DNA of 64,000 nucleotides from Pseudo-nitzschia pungens (Eukaryota; Bacillariophyta; Bacillariophyceae; Bacillariales; Bacillariaceae): assembly GCA_037355855.1 (NCBI GenBank), contig CM074760.1:4642501-4706500 (forward strand), read 5' to 3'. Made by a program: the position numbers and the translations under genes. Positions within the stretch are counted from its first letter, which is position 1; every line of letters starts with the position of its first letter. The notes beneath the pieces are model-generated. The model worked only from the letters and a program-made list of their open reading frames with translations. It was not told the DNA's origin and did no database searches. Shown here piece by piece: positions 1-9,514 of this stretch.

Positions 1-530
1 ATTTTGGCTTGCCTTTCTTCCTCCTGCTGGAGGATTGGACTCTGTGTGTTGGCAAAGAATACTGCCTCGCATTTGTCCGGGTCAGCGAGCTCCCCCATTC
101 CCTTCATGGGGATGGAGTCACCCTGCCATTCAATTGTCCGGGAACTGTATTTTATATCCAGTCCCAGCTGTGCCATTAGGTCGGATCCTATGATCATGTC
201 ATAGGGCACTTCCTCATGGTGGTGATATTCATCCACTTGGAAGGTCCATTTGATGGTCTTGGAGTTTGAAAATTCTATCAGCCTTAGTCCCACTGAAGCC
301 GCAGACTTGGTTCTGAACTTGCCCCCGTAGGTATTGTAGGTGACAGATCTTTGGTCTCGGTTCGTTAGTTGACTTCGGTCGACAAAGTGCCTTAGTATGA
401 TGGATTTGGAGCACCCAGAGTCTAATAGGCCCCGGAGCATCCTTCCCCTTCCCTTGTGGTCCAATACCTCCACACAGATGTCCGCAAATCTGTTGATGAC
501 GCGGGGTCCCGTGTGGATGGTATCTGCCAT
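1..530 (-). CDS. pol polyprotein, N-terminal aspartic protease part (partial)
   Basis: Start of a retrotransposon polyprotein; the frame is open from an ATG at 530 to the left edge. The translation contains the retroviral-type aspartic protease active-site block LLDSGCSKS near residue 35 and the downstream block YDMIIGSDLM that follows the catalytic loop in this family. The protease would cut Gag and Pol into mature proteins. The ATG lies directly after the gag TGA and in the same frame, so pol is either reinitiated at this ATG or made by read-through of the TGA. Reverse transcriptase, RNase H and integrase would follow beyond the edge. The frame is intact over all visible codons. Confidence 0.8.
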   Translation of the reverse strand, partial: MADTIHTGPRVINRFADICVEVLDHKGRGRMLRGLLDSGCSKSIILRHFVDRSQLTNRDQRSVTYNTYGGKFRTKSAASVGLRLIEFSNSKTIKWTFQVDEYHHHEEVPYDMIIGSDLMAQLGLDIKYSSRTIEWQGDSIPMKGMGELADPDKCEAVFFANTQSPILQQEEERQAK

Positions 531-1967
531 TCAGTTGTGGGAGCCTTTCTTTTTGAAGGTCTTTCTGTACTTTCTTCTGTACTCTTTGAGTTCGCGTTCC
601 GAGATGTTTATCTCGTCGTCGGAAACCTCGTGGTCAGCTTGGGCCGTGGCCAGTACGTAAGAGTACTCGTGGTTCGATAGGTTCCTTCCCCAGTGGGGTT
701 TGGAATGTTGCTCAGTGTCTGAGTCTTGTTCTTTTGCCACAAAGTGCTCCTTGAGCAGGTTGATGGTCTCCCGGTCGAACTTCCCCTTCTTGTGGGGACC
801 ACCGGTTAGTTTCCAGCATTTGCCGGCATGGACCTTGCCACAGGTCTTGCATAGCTGTTTGTTGCTGTTGTCCGCAGGGCGCTTCTTTTTGCCAGGGGAT
901 TTCCCGTGGTGGGTTCCTCCCCCAGAAGTGGCCTTGGGAGTTTTCTTGGCGACGCCGGTCTGCTTTTCGAGATCGGTGAGGCGTTGGTGCATTAGTGCTT
1001 CCTTTCGGATGGTGATTTCCAGATTTTCGAGCTTGTCGATAGTGGTGTTAAAGGAGTGGGTGTAGAGGTCCCAACTAATGTGTTCCAGCTTCTCGCGTTG
1101 GGAGTGGGTCATATTGGAATCTAATATTTCCTTCAGTTCTCCTTGGGTGAAACTTCTTGGTGTTTCCATTTGGTCACTGCCACATTCCCAGAGGCATTCG
1201 GGGAGGTAGCTTTGGAGCTCGGCCATTCTGTTGGCCCAGGTTCTGATGCCATGTTTGAGGTCGACGCGCATGCCTCGCATGAATCGTCGAAGGATGATGT
1301 ACGAGCGTCTGCCGTTTTGGTCATTGCCAAAGATTTTGAGCTTGAGGGCATGCATGCACTCCTCCAAGACATCCTTCCGGTACTCCTGGGATTGGTAGTA
1401 CTGGGTGAGGGCGCTTGCGACCTTTTTCTTTGGGATGGGGGACTCGAGGTTGTTGTCGGTCTCCGATTCGTTGTCCGATCTCGCCATGGCTGTATCGGTT
1501 TTGTCGGTGTTTGGAGATTTCTCCTTTGCCTTTTCCTTGGTGGCTCCCGTGGGAGTTGCGTCTTGTCCCATCGATAATAGGATGTTTGCCTGGTCTCGTT
1601 GTTCGATTTCCTGGATCTTTTTCTGTACTCGTTTGGTACTGTGGATCTTGTGGTTCGGTTCTGCCAAGTAGGTCCGCTGGAGTGTTCGTTGGACAAGGCC
1701 GAGAGCCTCGGTAGTGAGGATTCTTTGTAGAACCTCCAGTTTCTGGTCTCCGTGGAGTTTGTCATTGCCAGCAATTTTCTGGTCAAAGTCTCTTTTCCAG
1801 ATGAGGAAGAGTTCTGGTCTTTCAGTACCATTGAGAACTTTCAGGTAGTCACTGAATGCGATTCCACCCTGTTCACTGTCTACATTCATCTTTACGGTGG
1901 TGGCGTCTTCTGGCCAATCCTCCCGAACGATGTTAAAGGGCTTCAGTTTGGTTCCTTTAGCCGCCAT
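531..1967 (-). CDS. Gag-like nucleocapsid polyprotein
   Basis: A 478-aa protein starting at an ATG in a good context (CCATGG on the minus strand). It is highly charged and helical. A basic Lys-rich tract (KSPGKKKRP) precedes a Cys/His cluster CKTCGKVHAGKC around residue 375, which resembles a zinc knuckle with unusual spacing (C-x2-C-x3-H-x3-C instead of the retroviral C-x2-C-x4-H-x4-C). Position directly upstream of a DSG protease frame and the basic zinc-knuckle tail identify it as Gag, the structural protein that packs element RNA in virus-like particles. It ends in TGA immediately followed by the in-frame ATG of pol. No frameshift is visible, so this copy could be functional as far as it is seen. 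Confidence 0.75.
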   Translation of the reverse strand: MAAKGTKLKPFNIVREDWPEDATTVKMNVDSEQGGIAFSDYLKVLNGTERPELFLIWKRDFDQKIAGNDKLHGDQKLEVLQRILTTEALGLVQRTLQRTYLAEPNHKIHSTKRVQKKIQEIEQRDQANILLSMGQDATPTGATKEKAKEKSPNTDKTDTAMARSDNESETDNNLESPIPKKKVASALTQYYQSQEYRKDVLEECMHALKLKIFGNDQNGRRSYIILRRFMRGMRVDLKHGIRTWANRMAELQSYLPECLWECGSDQMETPRSFTQGELKEILDSNMTHSQREKLEHISWDLYTHSFNTTIDKLENLEITIRKEALMHQRLTDLEKQTGVAKKTPKATSGGGTHHGKSPGKKKRPADNSNKQLCKTCGKVHAGKCWKLTGGPHKKGKFDRETINLLKEHFVAKEQDSDTEQHSKPHWGRNLSNHEYSYVLATAQADHEVSDDEINISERELKEYRRKYRKTFKKKGSHN

Positions 1968-2899
1968 GGTTAATCAGTTTTTATTTTAGTTTAGTTTAGT
2001 TACAGTATTTCTGTTATTTTTGCTGTTTGTGTTGCGACTGAGCAAAAAGTGATTGCTCAGGTCCTCCAGTTTGTTTGCTGGGTTTCCACTGCTCTCGTGA
2101 TAACTCGTGTTGTAACTGATTCTCCCCCTGGTTTGTCCAGAGGTGGGAGTTGTTTCTTTCTTTAGCTCACGGGAATCCTGTGGTTCCCAGGAGTTGTTTC
2201 TGTTTTTATTTCGTGGGATTCGGTTCCCGTGGTTCTCCGGCGTTGCTTCTCTATTAAGTCGTCACCGGGCCGGTCCCACTTAACGTTTCCCGTGGGATTA
2301 GTGGTGTTTAGGTATTTATTCTATACCTGTCCGGATATTTATATGTTCTGGTTTTGGTCGGCATACCCTTTTTGGTCTGTCCGTCCACTCGGTGTTGGTC
2401 CAATTAGTCCACTCACTGGATTATGTGTCTCTTTTTCGACACTCACTATTTTCGATTATTTCTTTGTTGTCGACCATGGTCCTGTTTAGGCACTCAGGTG
2501 TCTCTGTTGCTGCTGTTGCTCCCTTCTTTGGGCGCCAACAGTTGCTGGGGTCGGTCTTCCTTGTGCTGCAGACACTGGATATCCTTCTCCCTGTTTTTGC
2601 TTCTCTGCGCCTCCATTTTTGGCAGTCTTTCGGTCTCGTCGTCCTTTTTGGTCGATCGGTACCTTTCTGCTCATGGTCATCAGCGCTCAGCTTGATTTTA
2701 AAATCATGCCATACCCCGGGTCTACTAGTGATTAGAATAGTAGTGATATGCAAATTGTGAGCTCTATTGGTTAGTCTATCTGTTGCAGTTCTAAGAGCTC
2801 TCCAGAGCAGTCGGCGATTCCGTCGACTCGCTAATTGTTTTTATCCTTATTCTTAATCCAGTCCCGAGTGGACTCGTGACTGTCTTCCGGTGCACGGCA
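1968..2899 (-). repeat. LTR plus 5' leader of the edge Gypsy-like element
   Basis: Non-coding block between the outer end (2899) and the gag ATG. It is conserved, with many substitutions, in a second copy at 58240-58490 and 61886-62520. Both copies keep a short hairpin about 70-90 nt before gag (GAGCAAAAAGTGATTGCTC on the plus strand: a 7-base stem with a purine-rich loop) and a CACGAGT/ACTCGTG inverted pair near the outer end. Where the LTR stops and the leader begins cannot be decided, because the second LTR lies outside the window. Confidence 0.6.
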
Positions 2900-3330
2900 C
2901 TGTGCCTTCCACCTGGAATATAAAATACAAAATCGGATCGTCCGTCCGTCATCCGTTTTATTTTTATTCAATTAAAAGCTTCCACTTGGAACCAAAATTT
3001 GGACCATCCATCCGAATAACTTACTTTATCTTCCATCCATCTAGAGTGAAAAGCAGTTACATATTCATAATTCTTGTAAAAAATTGGGCTAGATACAATG
3101 TTCACATATGATTTTGTTACAATTTTTGATGGAGTTGTTATAGATTGAAGTGTAATAGTTTTTGTTAGTATTATGCAGTGAAAGTGGAAAAAAAAAATTG
3201 AGGTTGAGGGAAATTTTTCTAAATTGGACCACACATGGAACATGAATCACCGATTTTTAGCGATCGTGGCGTACCCCTTCTTATATTATGACCCCTGCCA
3301 ATAGGTACGCACTTCGCAATATACTAAGAT
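2900..3330. other. AT-rich stretch without recognised features
   Basis: No convincing ORF, RNA gene or repeat was seen between the Gypsy-like LTR end and the MITE at 3333. Short CATCCATC/TCCGTCC-type reiterations occur near 2938-3050. Confidence 0.4.
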
Positions 3331-3332
3331 TA

Positions 3333-3651
3333 CTGATCCCCTAACAATTGATTTTTTTTTTAAATTACCGGAAATTAAGAGAAATTAACAGAAAATAAAC
3401 AGAGATTATCCGAGTTTGTGGTTCGTATCTTGTTGTACATGAATTCTACAGAGAAGTGTTTGAATCCAATCACAATCTTCAATTTCAGACACGGAGGGAG
3501 AATGAAACAAAGGGAAAAGTAATGGAAAACATTTTCCCATGTCTCCACAGAATCAATGTCGAAATGATATGACAATCTCTGGTTATTTTCTGTTAATTTC
3601 TCTTTTAATTTCCGGTAATTAAAAAAAAATCAATTGTTATGGGATCCATAG
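3333..3651. mobile_element. MITE with long terminal inverted repeats, TA-flanked
   Basis: A 319-bp element flanked by TA on both sides (3331-3332 and 3652-3653). The arms pair over about 90 bp. The right end, read inward, is CTATGGATCCCATAACAATT and the left end CTGATCCCCTAACAATTG; both continue into a T run and then TTACCGGAAATTAA and GAAATTAACAGAAAAT. The termini match those of the 2.75-kb element at 52692-55446 (CTACGGATCGCCTAACAATT), so the two belong to one family. It has no coding capacity. A TA target and CT-start termini fit Tc1/mariner-type mobilisation, which is an inference. Confidence 0.75.
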
Positions 3652-3653
3652 TA

Positions 3654-4675
3654 TTGCGGAGGATGAATAGCCATAGAAGTACCAGTACAACAGAATCAGG
3701 TTTGGAGCTCACCAATCCCAATCTCTCTTGGTCACTTTAGAGCCAGGGGATGTGAAGTTGTGACCATTCCCATACCTGGTATGTAAAGAACTACTAATGG
3801 ACGGAAGGAAATACTAGTGGACAAAGAAGCTATTCTGAGCTTTGGTGTGGTTTGTGTCAAAAAATAGATGTAACAATAAGCAGGCTACTAGCCTCCTGTT
3901 GTTGTACTACTTCTATCCTTTTAGGTTTTTTCAACCTTGGGTTAACATATCAATTAACAAAATTAGTAAAGCTTTCTTATTCTCACCAGGAATCTCATTC
4001 CCTGAACCCCTTTCCTTTGTTCATAGACAAAAATAGGAGATTTTGTTTTCAAAAACTTGCCTAATTTCTAAACCAATGTTATTATTATTTGTGCAGTTTT
4101 CTGATACTACTAGTTCAGCATCTTCACTATAATGGCAAGATGACAACTCAGCTTGAGGATTAAGCAAGACAGACCTTCAAACACTGTTAAACAAGTATCT
4201 CATCAAGTGGAAAAAAAAATCATTTGTTCATTGCTTATCGGAATGGTAACATATCCTGAAGAAATTTGCGCAGGCATCAATCCAAATTCATCTATGGAGG
4301 TATCTCAGCCATATGTATCATGCAGCATATTATTGCTAGGCCCAAATGTACAATTCTGTACCATGAGTCCTACATATCCTACCAGCAGAACATGGAGCAG
4401 TACTATGAAACAGTACCAGCATGCAAGTTGTATGCTGTAGAATGCTACTGTGGGGGCTCATATATATACACACACACACTGCAGCTCTGCAGCAGATGTA
4501 GATAAGCAATATGGAACAGTCACCTGCATCACTGCTCAGTCTGATTCTTTCAGCTAATGTAAAATCAAATGCTGAGGTGCCCAGGAGCGGTCAGAAATAG
4601 AAAAAGCATGCTCGGTCTTATCAGTTTTGTATAGGGGGATAGTAGGGCAAATCATACTCATAAATTTTTGACATA
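3654..4675. other. Non-coding interval, nothing recognised
   Basis: Contains only short ORFs without recognisable similarity and a CA-rich microsatellite near 4462-4480 (ATATATACACACACACAC). No gene is called here. Confidence 0.4.
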
Positions 4676-4678
4676 AAT

Positions 4679-5253
4679 GAGTGATTCCTGAAAACACAAA
4701 TTACACAAATTCCTTAATTGCATTAAACAACATTCATTTTTTTCCGCACCCAATGGATGAGCATGAATCAGAATTTAACGGTGGATGTCAGTTTGTGCCT
4801 GTTTTGGGCATTTTGGAATTTGGAATCCACTTTCCAAAAACAAAAAAGTCATTAGCCGAACCTCTACTGCAGGCCAGCTCAGTTCAGAACACCAAAAAAA
4901 GATCAACTTTTCACTTGTTACGAAATTTTGAACATAACTTGCCAATTTACGGAACACATGTTCCGAATTTTTCATCACATGGTCTGTTCATGCGTTCGAT
5001 GACTTCGATGACTGACATCCCCTAGATGACTAAAATTTTGATCAGTTTTTTGATTTTTAGATTCCGTTGGGAAATTTTTGGGAGTATCAGATTATGACAG
5101 TCGAGGTGCTTTGACTGTCTAAATTTGATTTTGAATGTGTATTATTTGCATTAATTAATCAGAACTAAATCCTCTCCCGAAAACCTAAATTTGATCATGC
5201 GTGACCCCTATTATATTAACTTTTAATGCAATTTATGTTTTCAGTAATCACTC
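4679..5253. mobile_element. PIF/Harbinger-type MITE, AAT-flanked
   Basis: A 575-bp non-coding element with terminal inverted repeats GAGTGATTCCTGAAAACA (left) and GAGTGATTACTGAAAACA (right, read inward), flanked by AAT at 4676-4678 and 5254-5256. The termini resemble those of the neighbouring Harbinger element (GAGCAATTCCCRAAA). The interior shares a block with that element: CACCCAATGGA and a TTTTGGAATTTGGAATC segment occur at 4747-4834 and again at 5320-5400. It is therefore probably a deletion derivative mobilised by a Harbinger transposase. Its right AAT is also the left AAT of the next element. Confidence 0.7.
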
Positions 5254-5585
5254 AATGAGCAATTCCCAAAAGGAATGTACACCATTTCATATCCTAGATT
5301 ATATGCCCTCATTATTTTTGGCGCACCCAATGGAAACTCATTAAAAATGGATGACAGACAGGCGCATAGAAGGCCTATTTTGGAATTTGGAATCTTGTTT
5401 CAAAAAAAAAATGCTCTCTTTATTCCCTACCCGCGCCTCAATTGACTATTTTTAGTGCGCCAGCAATCATTTGTTCTTTTCAAATTTTGTCAAAGTTGCT
5501 ATCCTCAACAATAGGGGGTAGTTGCCTCTCCAATAGAATTTTTGTCACTCTTTTTCCGATCGAAAACACCACCAACACTAGTATT

Positions 5586-6251
5586 ATGTCTCTGGAACTA
5601 CTGTGCTACTACGTCTAATGCAATGATGAATGTCCCGCGTACAACAGTCCATGTTTATTGATTGAAGACCAAAGGCTTAGAGACCAGAGAATGCCATGAA
5701 TTGCAATTCGGAGATACAATCTTTCCCCCTTCCTTTACATGTTTAGATCCAGGAACAAGCAAGCGCTTTTAAATTGATGTGGAGTAAACCACGAAGTCTT
5801 CAACGAGATCCTTGATATGTTCCAACCATTGTACGATACTTATACCTATGACATTGACACTGGAATTACTAGGAAGTTGAAGAACACAACAGGAAGAAAA
5901 AGGGAGCTTGATGCAATTGGCTGCCTTGGACTTCTGTTGTATTGGTACCGGACTCGTGGATCGGCCGCAAGAGGAATCGGCTGGGCTTTTGGTGCAACTG
6001 CTACTCCCATGTACAAACGGCTTTGGTTTGCTTGTAGGATCCTCCTTTCAGCCCTGCAAACAAATCCTCTTGCAGAAGTGAGATTGCCAACTGCTGATGA
6101 GGTTGAGATCTATGTTGAAGCCCTCGCTCCAAAATATCTGGTCTTAGGGGAGCACAGGGTCTGGGGCACGTGTGATGGACTTAAACTTCCGTTCGAGAAG
6201 TCAGTAAACTGGTTGGTACAGAACAGATTCTACAATGGGTGGATGGGTTGA
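5586..6251 (+). pseudogene. Harbinger (HARBI1-like) transposase, N-terminal remnant
   Basis: The frame runs from an ATG at 5586 (MSLELLCYY) and is broken by stops (TAA near 5616, TGA near 5697 and 5778). It stays open from about 5780 to 6251. The open part includes GRKRELDAIGCLGLLLYWYR, a TATPMYKRLWFA block and VWGTCDGLKLPFE followed by RFYNGW. CDG is the first catalytic Asp region of the DDE_4/HARBI1 nuclease. The second Asp and the Glu are absent because the gene stops at the deletion junction. A sister copy at 63230 has Cys where one TGA lies here (LNCCGVNH). The protein cannot catalyse transposition. Confidence 0.8.
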
Positions 6252-6778
6252 CCAAGTGGTGGTGGTGGTGGCACGTCTTCACCGGTGGTATTGTTCTTGT
6301 TGGTGAACTGTCCGGTTTCAAGATTAAAGACCTCATCTTCTGCGTCTCCAAGTTCGGCCCTCTCTCCAATCAAATGTTTGATTGTCTTTGCCTCTTTGAT
6401 GTACCATGGGCAGGTTGGATCTCCAGTTGGAACATGCTTCCTGTGGTATGTTGCATACTTCCTGCAAATTGAGTCAACCTCTCTTCCTGGGAATTTTTCT
6501 GCGTGTCTATCAGCAACTTGCTGCCACTCGTCTGGTCCAATTGGCAAAATCTCCCTCATCACAGAAAACATGTGCCTGAGTTCCACCTCTGTGTAGTTCC
6601 CAGAGCCAGGTCTCTGGCCTCCTTGACCTCCCACCATCTTCTTCTTGGTGATTGTTATCGATTGTGGTATTTTTAATCTATGTTCTAATTTGCTTCTGCA
6701 AAATTCACACCACCAAATGGCCGTCGGAGCGGCATTCACTCTTGCAATTCCAGCAGTGATAATTGCATGGCTGACCAT
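6230..6778 (-). CDS. Myb/SANT-like DNA-binding partner protein of a Harbinger element
   Basis: A 182-aa ORF. An ATG at 6637 (MVGGQGGQRPGSGNYT) may be the real start, because residues before it look like translated leader. The core GPDEWQQVADRHAEKFPGRE, then a VDSICRKYATYHRKHVPTGD block with CPWYIKEAKTIKHLIGE, resembles the trihelix/Myb-like domain (DUF6818 type) seen in proteins linked to Harbinger transposons. In this superfamily the Myb-like protein binds element ends and brings the transposase into the nucleus. An acidic then Pro-rich tail ends in sequence derived from the opposite-strand transposase, a sign of the deletion fusion. A related fragment lies at 63750-64000. Confidence 0.7.
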   Translation of the reverse strand: MVSHAIITAGIARVNAAPTAIWWCEFCRSKLEHRLKIPQSITITKKKMVGGQGGQRPGSGNYTEVELRHMFSVMREILPIGPDEWQQVADRHAEKFPGREVDSICRKYATYHRKHVPTGDPTCPWYIKEAKTIKHLIGERAELGDAEDEVFNLETGQFTNKNNTTGEDVPPPPPLGQPIHPL

Positions 6779-7185
6779 TGCTCCTGTTGGTTATTGAGTC
6801 TGCATCATTGTTCTTCAGCAGTTAGGATTTGGATGGATGGCAAACAAAGGTGCAATAAAACTGCAACAGCAGCAACAAGAGTGGCAACACGGACTGTAGC
6901 AAAGAAAGAAAGAAGAAAACATGACCGAAAATACTACTCCGACTTGCCGATAAAAAAAGAATCTTTGTTGAGCCGTTGAGTGACTGAAATTTTGACTCGA
7001 TTCTGGTTTTCAAGATTCCGTTGAAATATGAAATGGTGTTTCGAATCTGGAGGAGGCAAATATGTCTCCTCCAGATTCTGAAAAACCGGTTAATAGTTTC
7101 ATGTATCTGTGTGACATACCACATGATAATATGTCGCAAATAATGTAATATTACATGTGCATATTCGTTTCGGGAATTGCTCAAT

Positions 7186-7604
7186 GAAAGCATGTCATTA
7201 ATCAATTACATGCGTAATTGATAATTAATTACGTGCGCTATGATGGACTTTACCATAGCCCCCTTTAGGGGCATACACACGTCATTGAAAGGGTCGATTC
7301 CTGCACATATGTCAATCTAAGGGGTGCTGGTACAGTCAATCTGAGGGGTGCTAATTTGTACTACTTTTAATCAAATGTACGGTAATTTGTACTATGGTAA
7401 ATCTACCGGGCAATAATCAGTGCCAGAGCCCTGTAAATAGACTTACTTGAATCATAACAGTTGCATGATATAATAGCCAAGCATGTCCTCGAAAGGAGCA
7501 ATGGTACAAACCAATGCCCAAAGAAAGGATGTAACGGATAGGGGCAATGGTATATCATTTCAATCAATTATTCACGTAATTCATGCACGTATTTAAAAAA
7601 CAAT
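7186..7604. other. Non-coding interval, nothing recognised
   Basis: AT-rich spacer between the Harbinger element and the hairpin MITE. Only short direct reiterations are visible (a block containing TCAATCTRAGGGGTGCT twice near 7312-7350). Confidence 0.4.
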
Positions 7605-7606
7605 TA

Positions 7607-8090
7607 AGCACCTAATCCTTTAATTAGACACATACCAGGAACATGGTTGATTTTTTGGAAAAAAATTACTTTGTAGATATTAAAAATTCTTCAATTATCC
7701 CAAAAAATCGCGCAAGATTCAATCCCTTAGCATGCGATGAAAATTTGAAAATAAAAACTTAAATTCTCACAACCCCTATGCGACACCAGTCGACACCAGT
7801 TGACACCAGTAGACACCAGTAGACACCAGTTGACACCAGTTGACACCAGTTGACACCAGTTGACACCAGTTGACACCAGTTGACACCAGTTGACACCAGT
7901 TGACACCAGTTTGGGTACTCCGGGAAATTATTTTTCTTGAAAAATATTTTCTCAAATCGCGCAAAGCACGCGATTCTCATATTTTTAGCGAGGGGGGAGG
8001 ACCGGGGATTTCAAAATTCCTTCAAAAACTAAAAATCAACCATGTTCCAGTAATTCTTTAATTTTGCGCTTAATTACTTGATTAGGCGCT
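7607..8090. mobile_element. Hairpin MITE, TA-flanked, with central minisatellite
   Basis: A 484-bp inverted-repeat element with ends AGCACCTAATC and AGCGCCTAATC (right end read inward), flanked by TA at 7605-7606 and 8091-8092. The arms also pair at GGAACATGGTTGATTTTT (7641-7658 with 8031-8048). The centre is a run of 13 decamer repeats (7781-7910). There is no coding capacity; the ORFs across the repeats simply translate it. It lies a few bases from the next MITE. Confidence 0.7.
7781..7910. repeat. 10-bp minisatellite, 13 units
   Basis: Thirteen head-to-tail copies of NGACACCAGT. The first base varies (C, C, T, A, A, then T eight times) and the other nine are invariant. It forms the loop region of the surrounding hairpin MITE. 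Confidence 0.95.
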
Positions 8091-8099
8091 TACTCAGTA

Positions 8100-8872
8100 C
8101 TACCTCTGTTCCAAAATAATTGAACTATGACCGATATGTGTGCATTCCTAATAACTGAACGTTTGCCGTACAACTCAGTAGAAAATGTACCACGAAAATA
8201 AAAACTCTAAAATAAATTGACAGGAATATGTACACAACGGCTAATTTTGCATTTGATCAATCTGATTAATAATTTGATCAATCCGATTAACAATTTGATC
8301 AATCCGATTAGATTCATACGAGGAAAAAAAGCGTGACTGAAAAAAAACTGACAAAAACTCGTTTTTAGCATGCGTTGGGTCCCTCATACTACAAAATTCT
8401 TATCAGCTGTCCCCCTGTTCTACGTCCCCGACTACTAATTTCTACTGAAACCCAGGGACAGCTGATAAGAATTCTGTAGTAGACCAAAAAAATTCAAATT
8501 GGACACAGCACCGGGGCTATAAAATGGGTCTCTTTCGAACAGAAGTGAATTTACAAGAACTCTCTTCCTGTTTCTATCACCTATTGCTAGACAAAAGTTT
8601 AGTGTCTCAGCTTTCGAAAGAACCTTCCTAGAGGTTCAAATGCCAGGTGGAAGGCTTTCAAGTGGTGAAATCACATTTGCAGGGCGTGACAGTCCCTGTT
8701 CGAGTCCCAATGAAAGATAGACCAATACCACTGATATAACTAGTGTCTAACCAGGCATAAGGACGTAGTTGAGGAGAGTTTAACCCAAAAAGAACGATTT
8801 GAATTGGTTGAAAATTGATCGATAGACAAGCTTGTATGTGCCAAACAAACAGTTATTTTGGAACAGAGGTAG
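8100..8872. mobile_element. Stowaway-like MITE, TA-flanked
   Basis: A 773-bp element flanked by TA (8098-8099 and 8873-8874) with terminal inverted repeats CTACCTCTGTTCCAAAATAA, strikingly close to the plant Stowaway consensus start (CTCCCTCCGTYCCAAAATA). Its interior (about 8690-8820) shares a block with the copy at 42658-43212, including GTCCCAATGAAAG, TAACTAGTGTCTAACCAGGC and TTGAATTGGTTGAAAATTGA. No transposase is encoded. Mobilisation by a Tc1/mariner transposase is expected for Stowaway elements. Confidence 0.75.
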
Positions 8873-8874
8873 TA

Positions 8875-9514
8875 ATTAATTATGCGCAAAACTATCTTAT
8901 TTTACCGCATCCCCCTCTACAAGCATAAACAATAAACATACGGTAACTTACTTCTCAAATCCCGCGTTTCTTTATTTCCGACTACTCCTGTATTGCTTCA
9001 CCAACACCTCCAATGCAGCAATATTGGGTGGAAACACAATAATGGTAAAGTGAAAGCAGTTTTTTCCATCAGAAAAGTTCACATTTTCCTTCGAAGAACC
9101 AAAAACAGTGAACACTTCATCCGTGATAAAGAAAACTCACTTCCAATTTAGAGACCTTTCAACCCTTCCTAATGTAAAAGTTGGGTCCAGCCTCTGCTAT
9201 TCATTTGTCAAAACCTGAACTTTTCTGTTCATACTCTGTTGAAAACAAACTAGTAATAGAATCATCAAGATACATAGATTCCGTCGCAATTCCTATTATT
9301 AGTTAATAACACATCAGAGTTGTAACATTTTGAATTCTACATTGTACGATTTTCAAAGGAATGAACATCGTAGCAAATCACATCAAATTTACATCAGAAA
9401 TAGAGGCTTCTCTAGCTTGTGAGGAGTTTACGAAAGAATGTTGGAGGAAATAGCAGCTATGAACTTTTATCCCAGATTATGACCAAGTCGAAAGAAACGA
9501 AGTCACCTTTCGCG
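8875..9514. other. Spacer 3' of the dynactin gene
   Basis: AT-rich, no recognised gene. The part next to 9515 is expected to hold the 3' UTR of the dynactin gene. A short palindrome-like CCAATATTGG-type sequence lies near 9010-9030. Confidence 0.4.

Larger units (their letters stand above)
1..2899 (-). mobile_element. Ty3/Gypsy-like LTR retrotransposon, 5' part, truncated by window edge
   Basis: Minus-strand element read from right to left: LTR/leader (2899-1968), gag (1967-531) and the first 176 codons of pol (530-1). The outer end at 2899 is supported by a second copy of the same family at 58183-58490 plus 61886-62520, where similarity stops after the same terminal bases (plus strand GGTGCACGGCA). 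Read on the minus strand the element starts with TG, as LTRs do. The downstream part of pol and the 3' LTR lie outside the window. Confidence 0.8.
5257..7182. mobile_element. PIF/Harbinger DNA transposon, internally deleted
   Basis: A 1926-bp element with terminal inverted repeats GAGCAATTCCC followed by an imperfect GAATRTRCAC-type extension (about 25 bp in all), flanked by AAT at 5254-5256 and 7183-7185. A 3-bp duplication is the known size for PIF/Harbinger elements. It carries a transposase remnant on the plus strand and a Myb/SANT-like protein on the minus strand, the two-gene set typical of this superfamily. The 3' ends of the two genes overlap by 22 bp, and the C-terminal half of the transposase is missing, so an internal deletion fused them tail to tail. 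Confidence 0.85.

Noticed and set aside
7781..7910. Regular short repeats resembling a CRISPR array
   Set aside because: The units are contiguous decamers without spacers, inside a hairpin MITE of a eukaryotic genome.
7759..7980. Minus-strand ORF with a VSTGVNWCQL repeat
   Set aside because: Simple translation of the 10-bp minisatellite; no independent coding evidence.
8690..8720. GTTCGAGTCCC resembling a tRNA B box
   Set aside because: No matching acceptor or anticodon arms; it lies in a MITE and the sister copy at 42658 does not preserve it.
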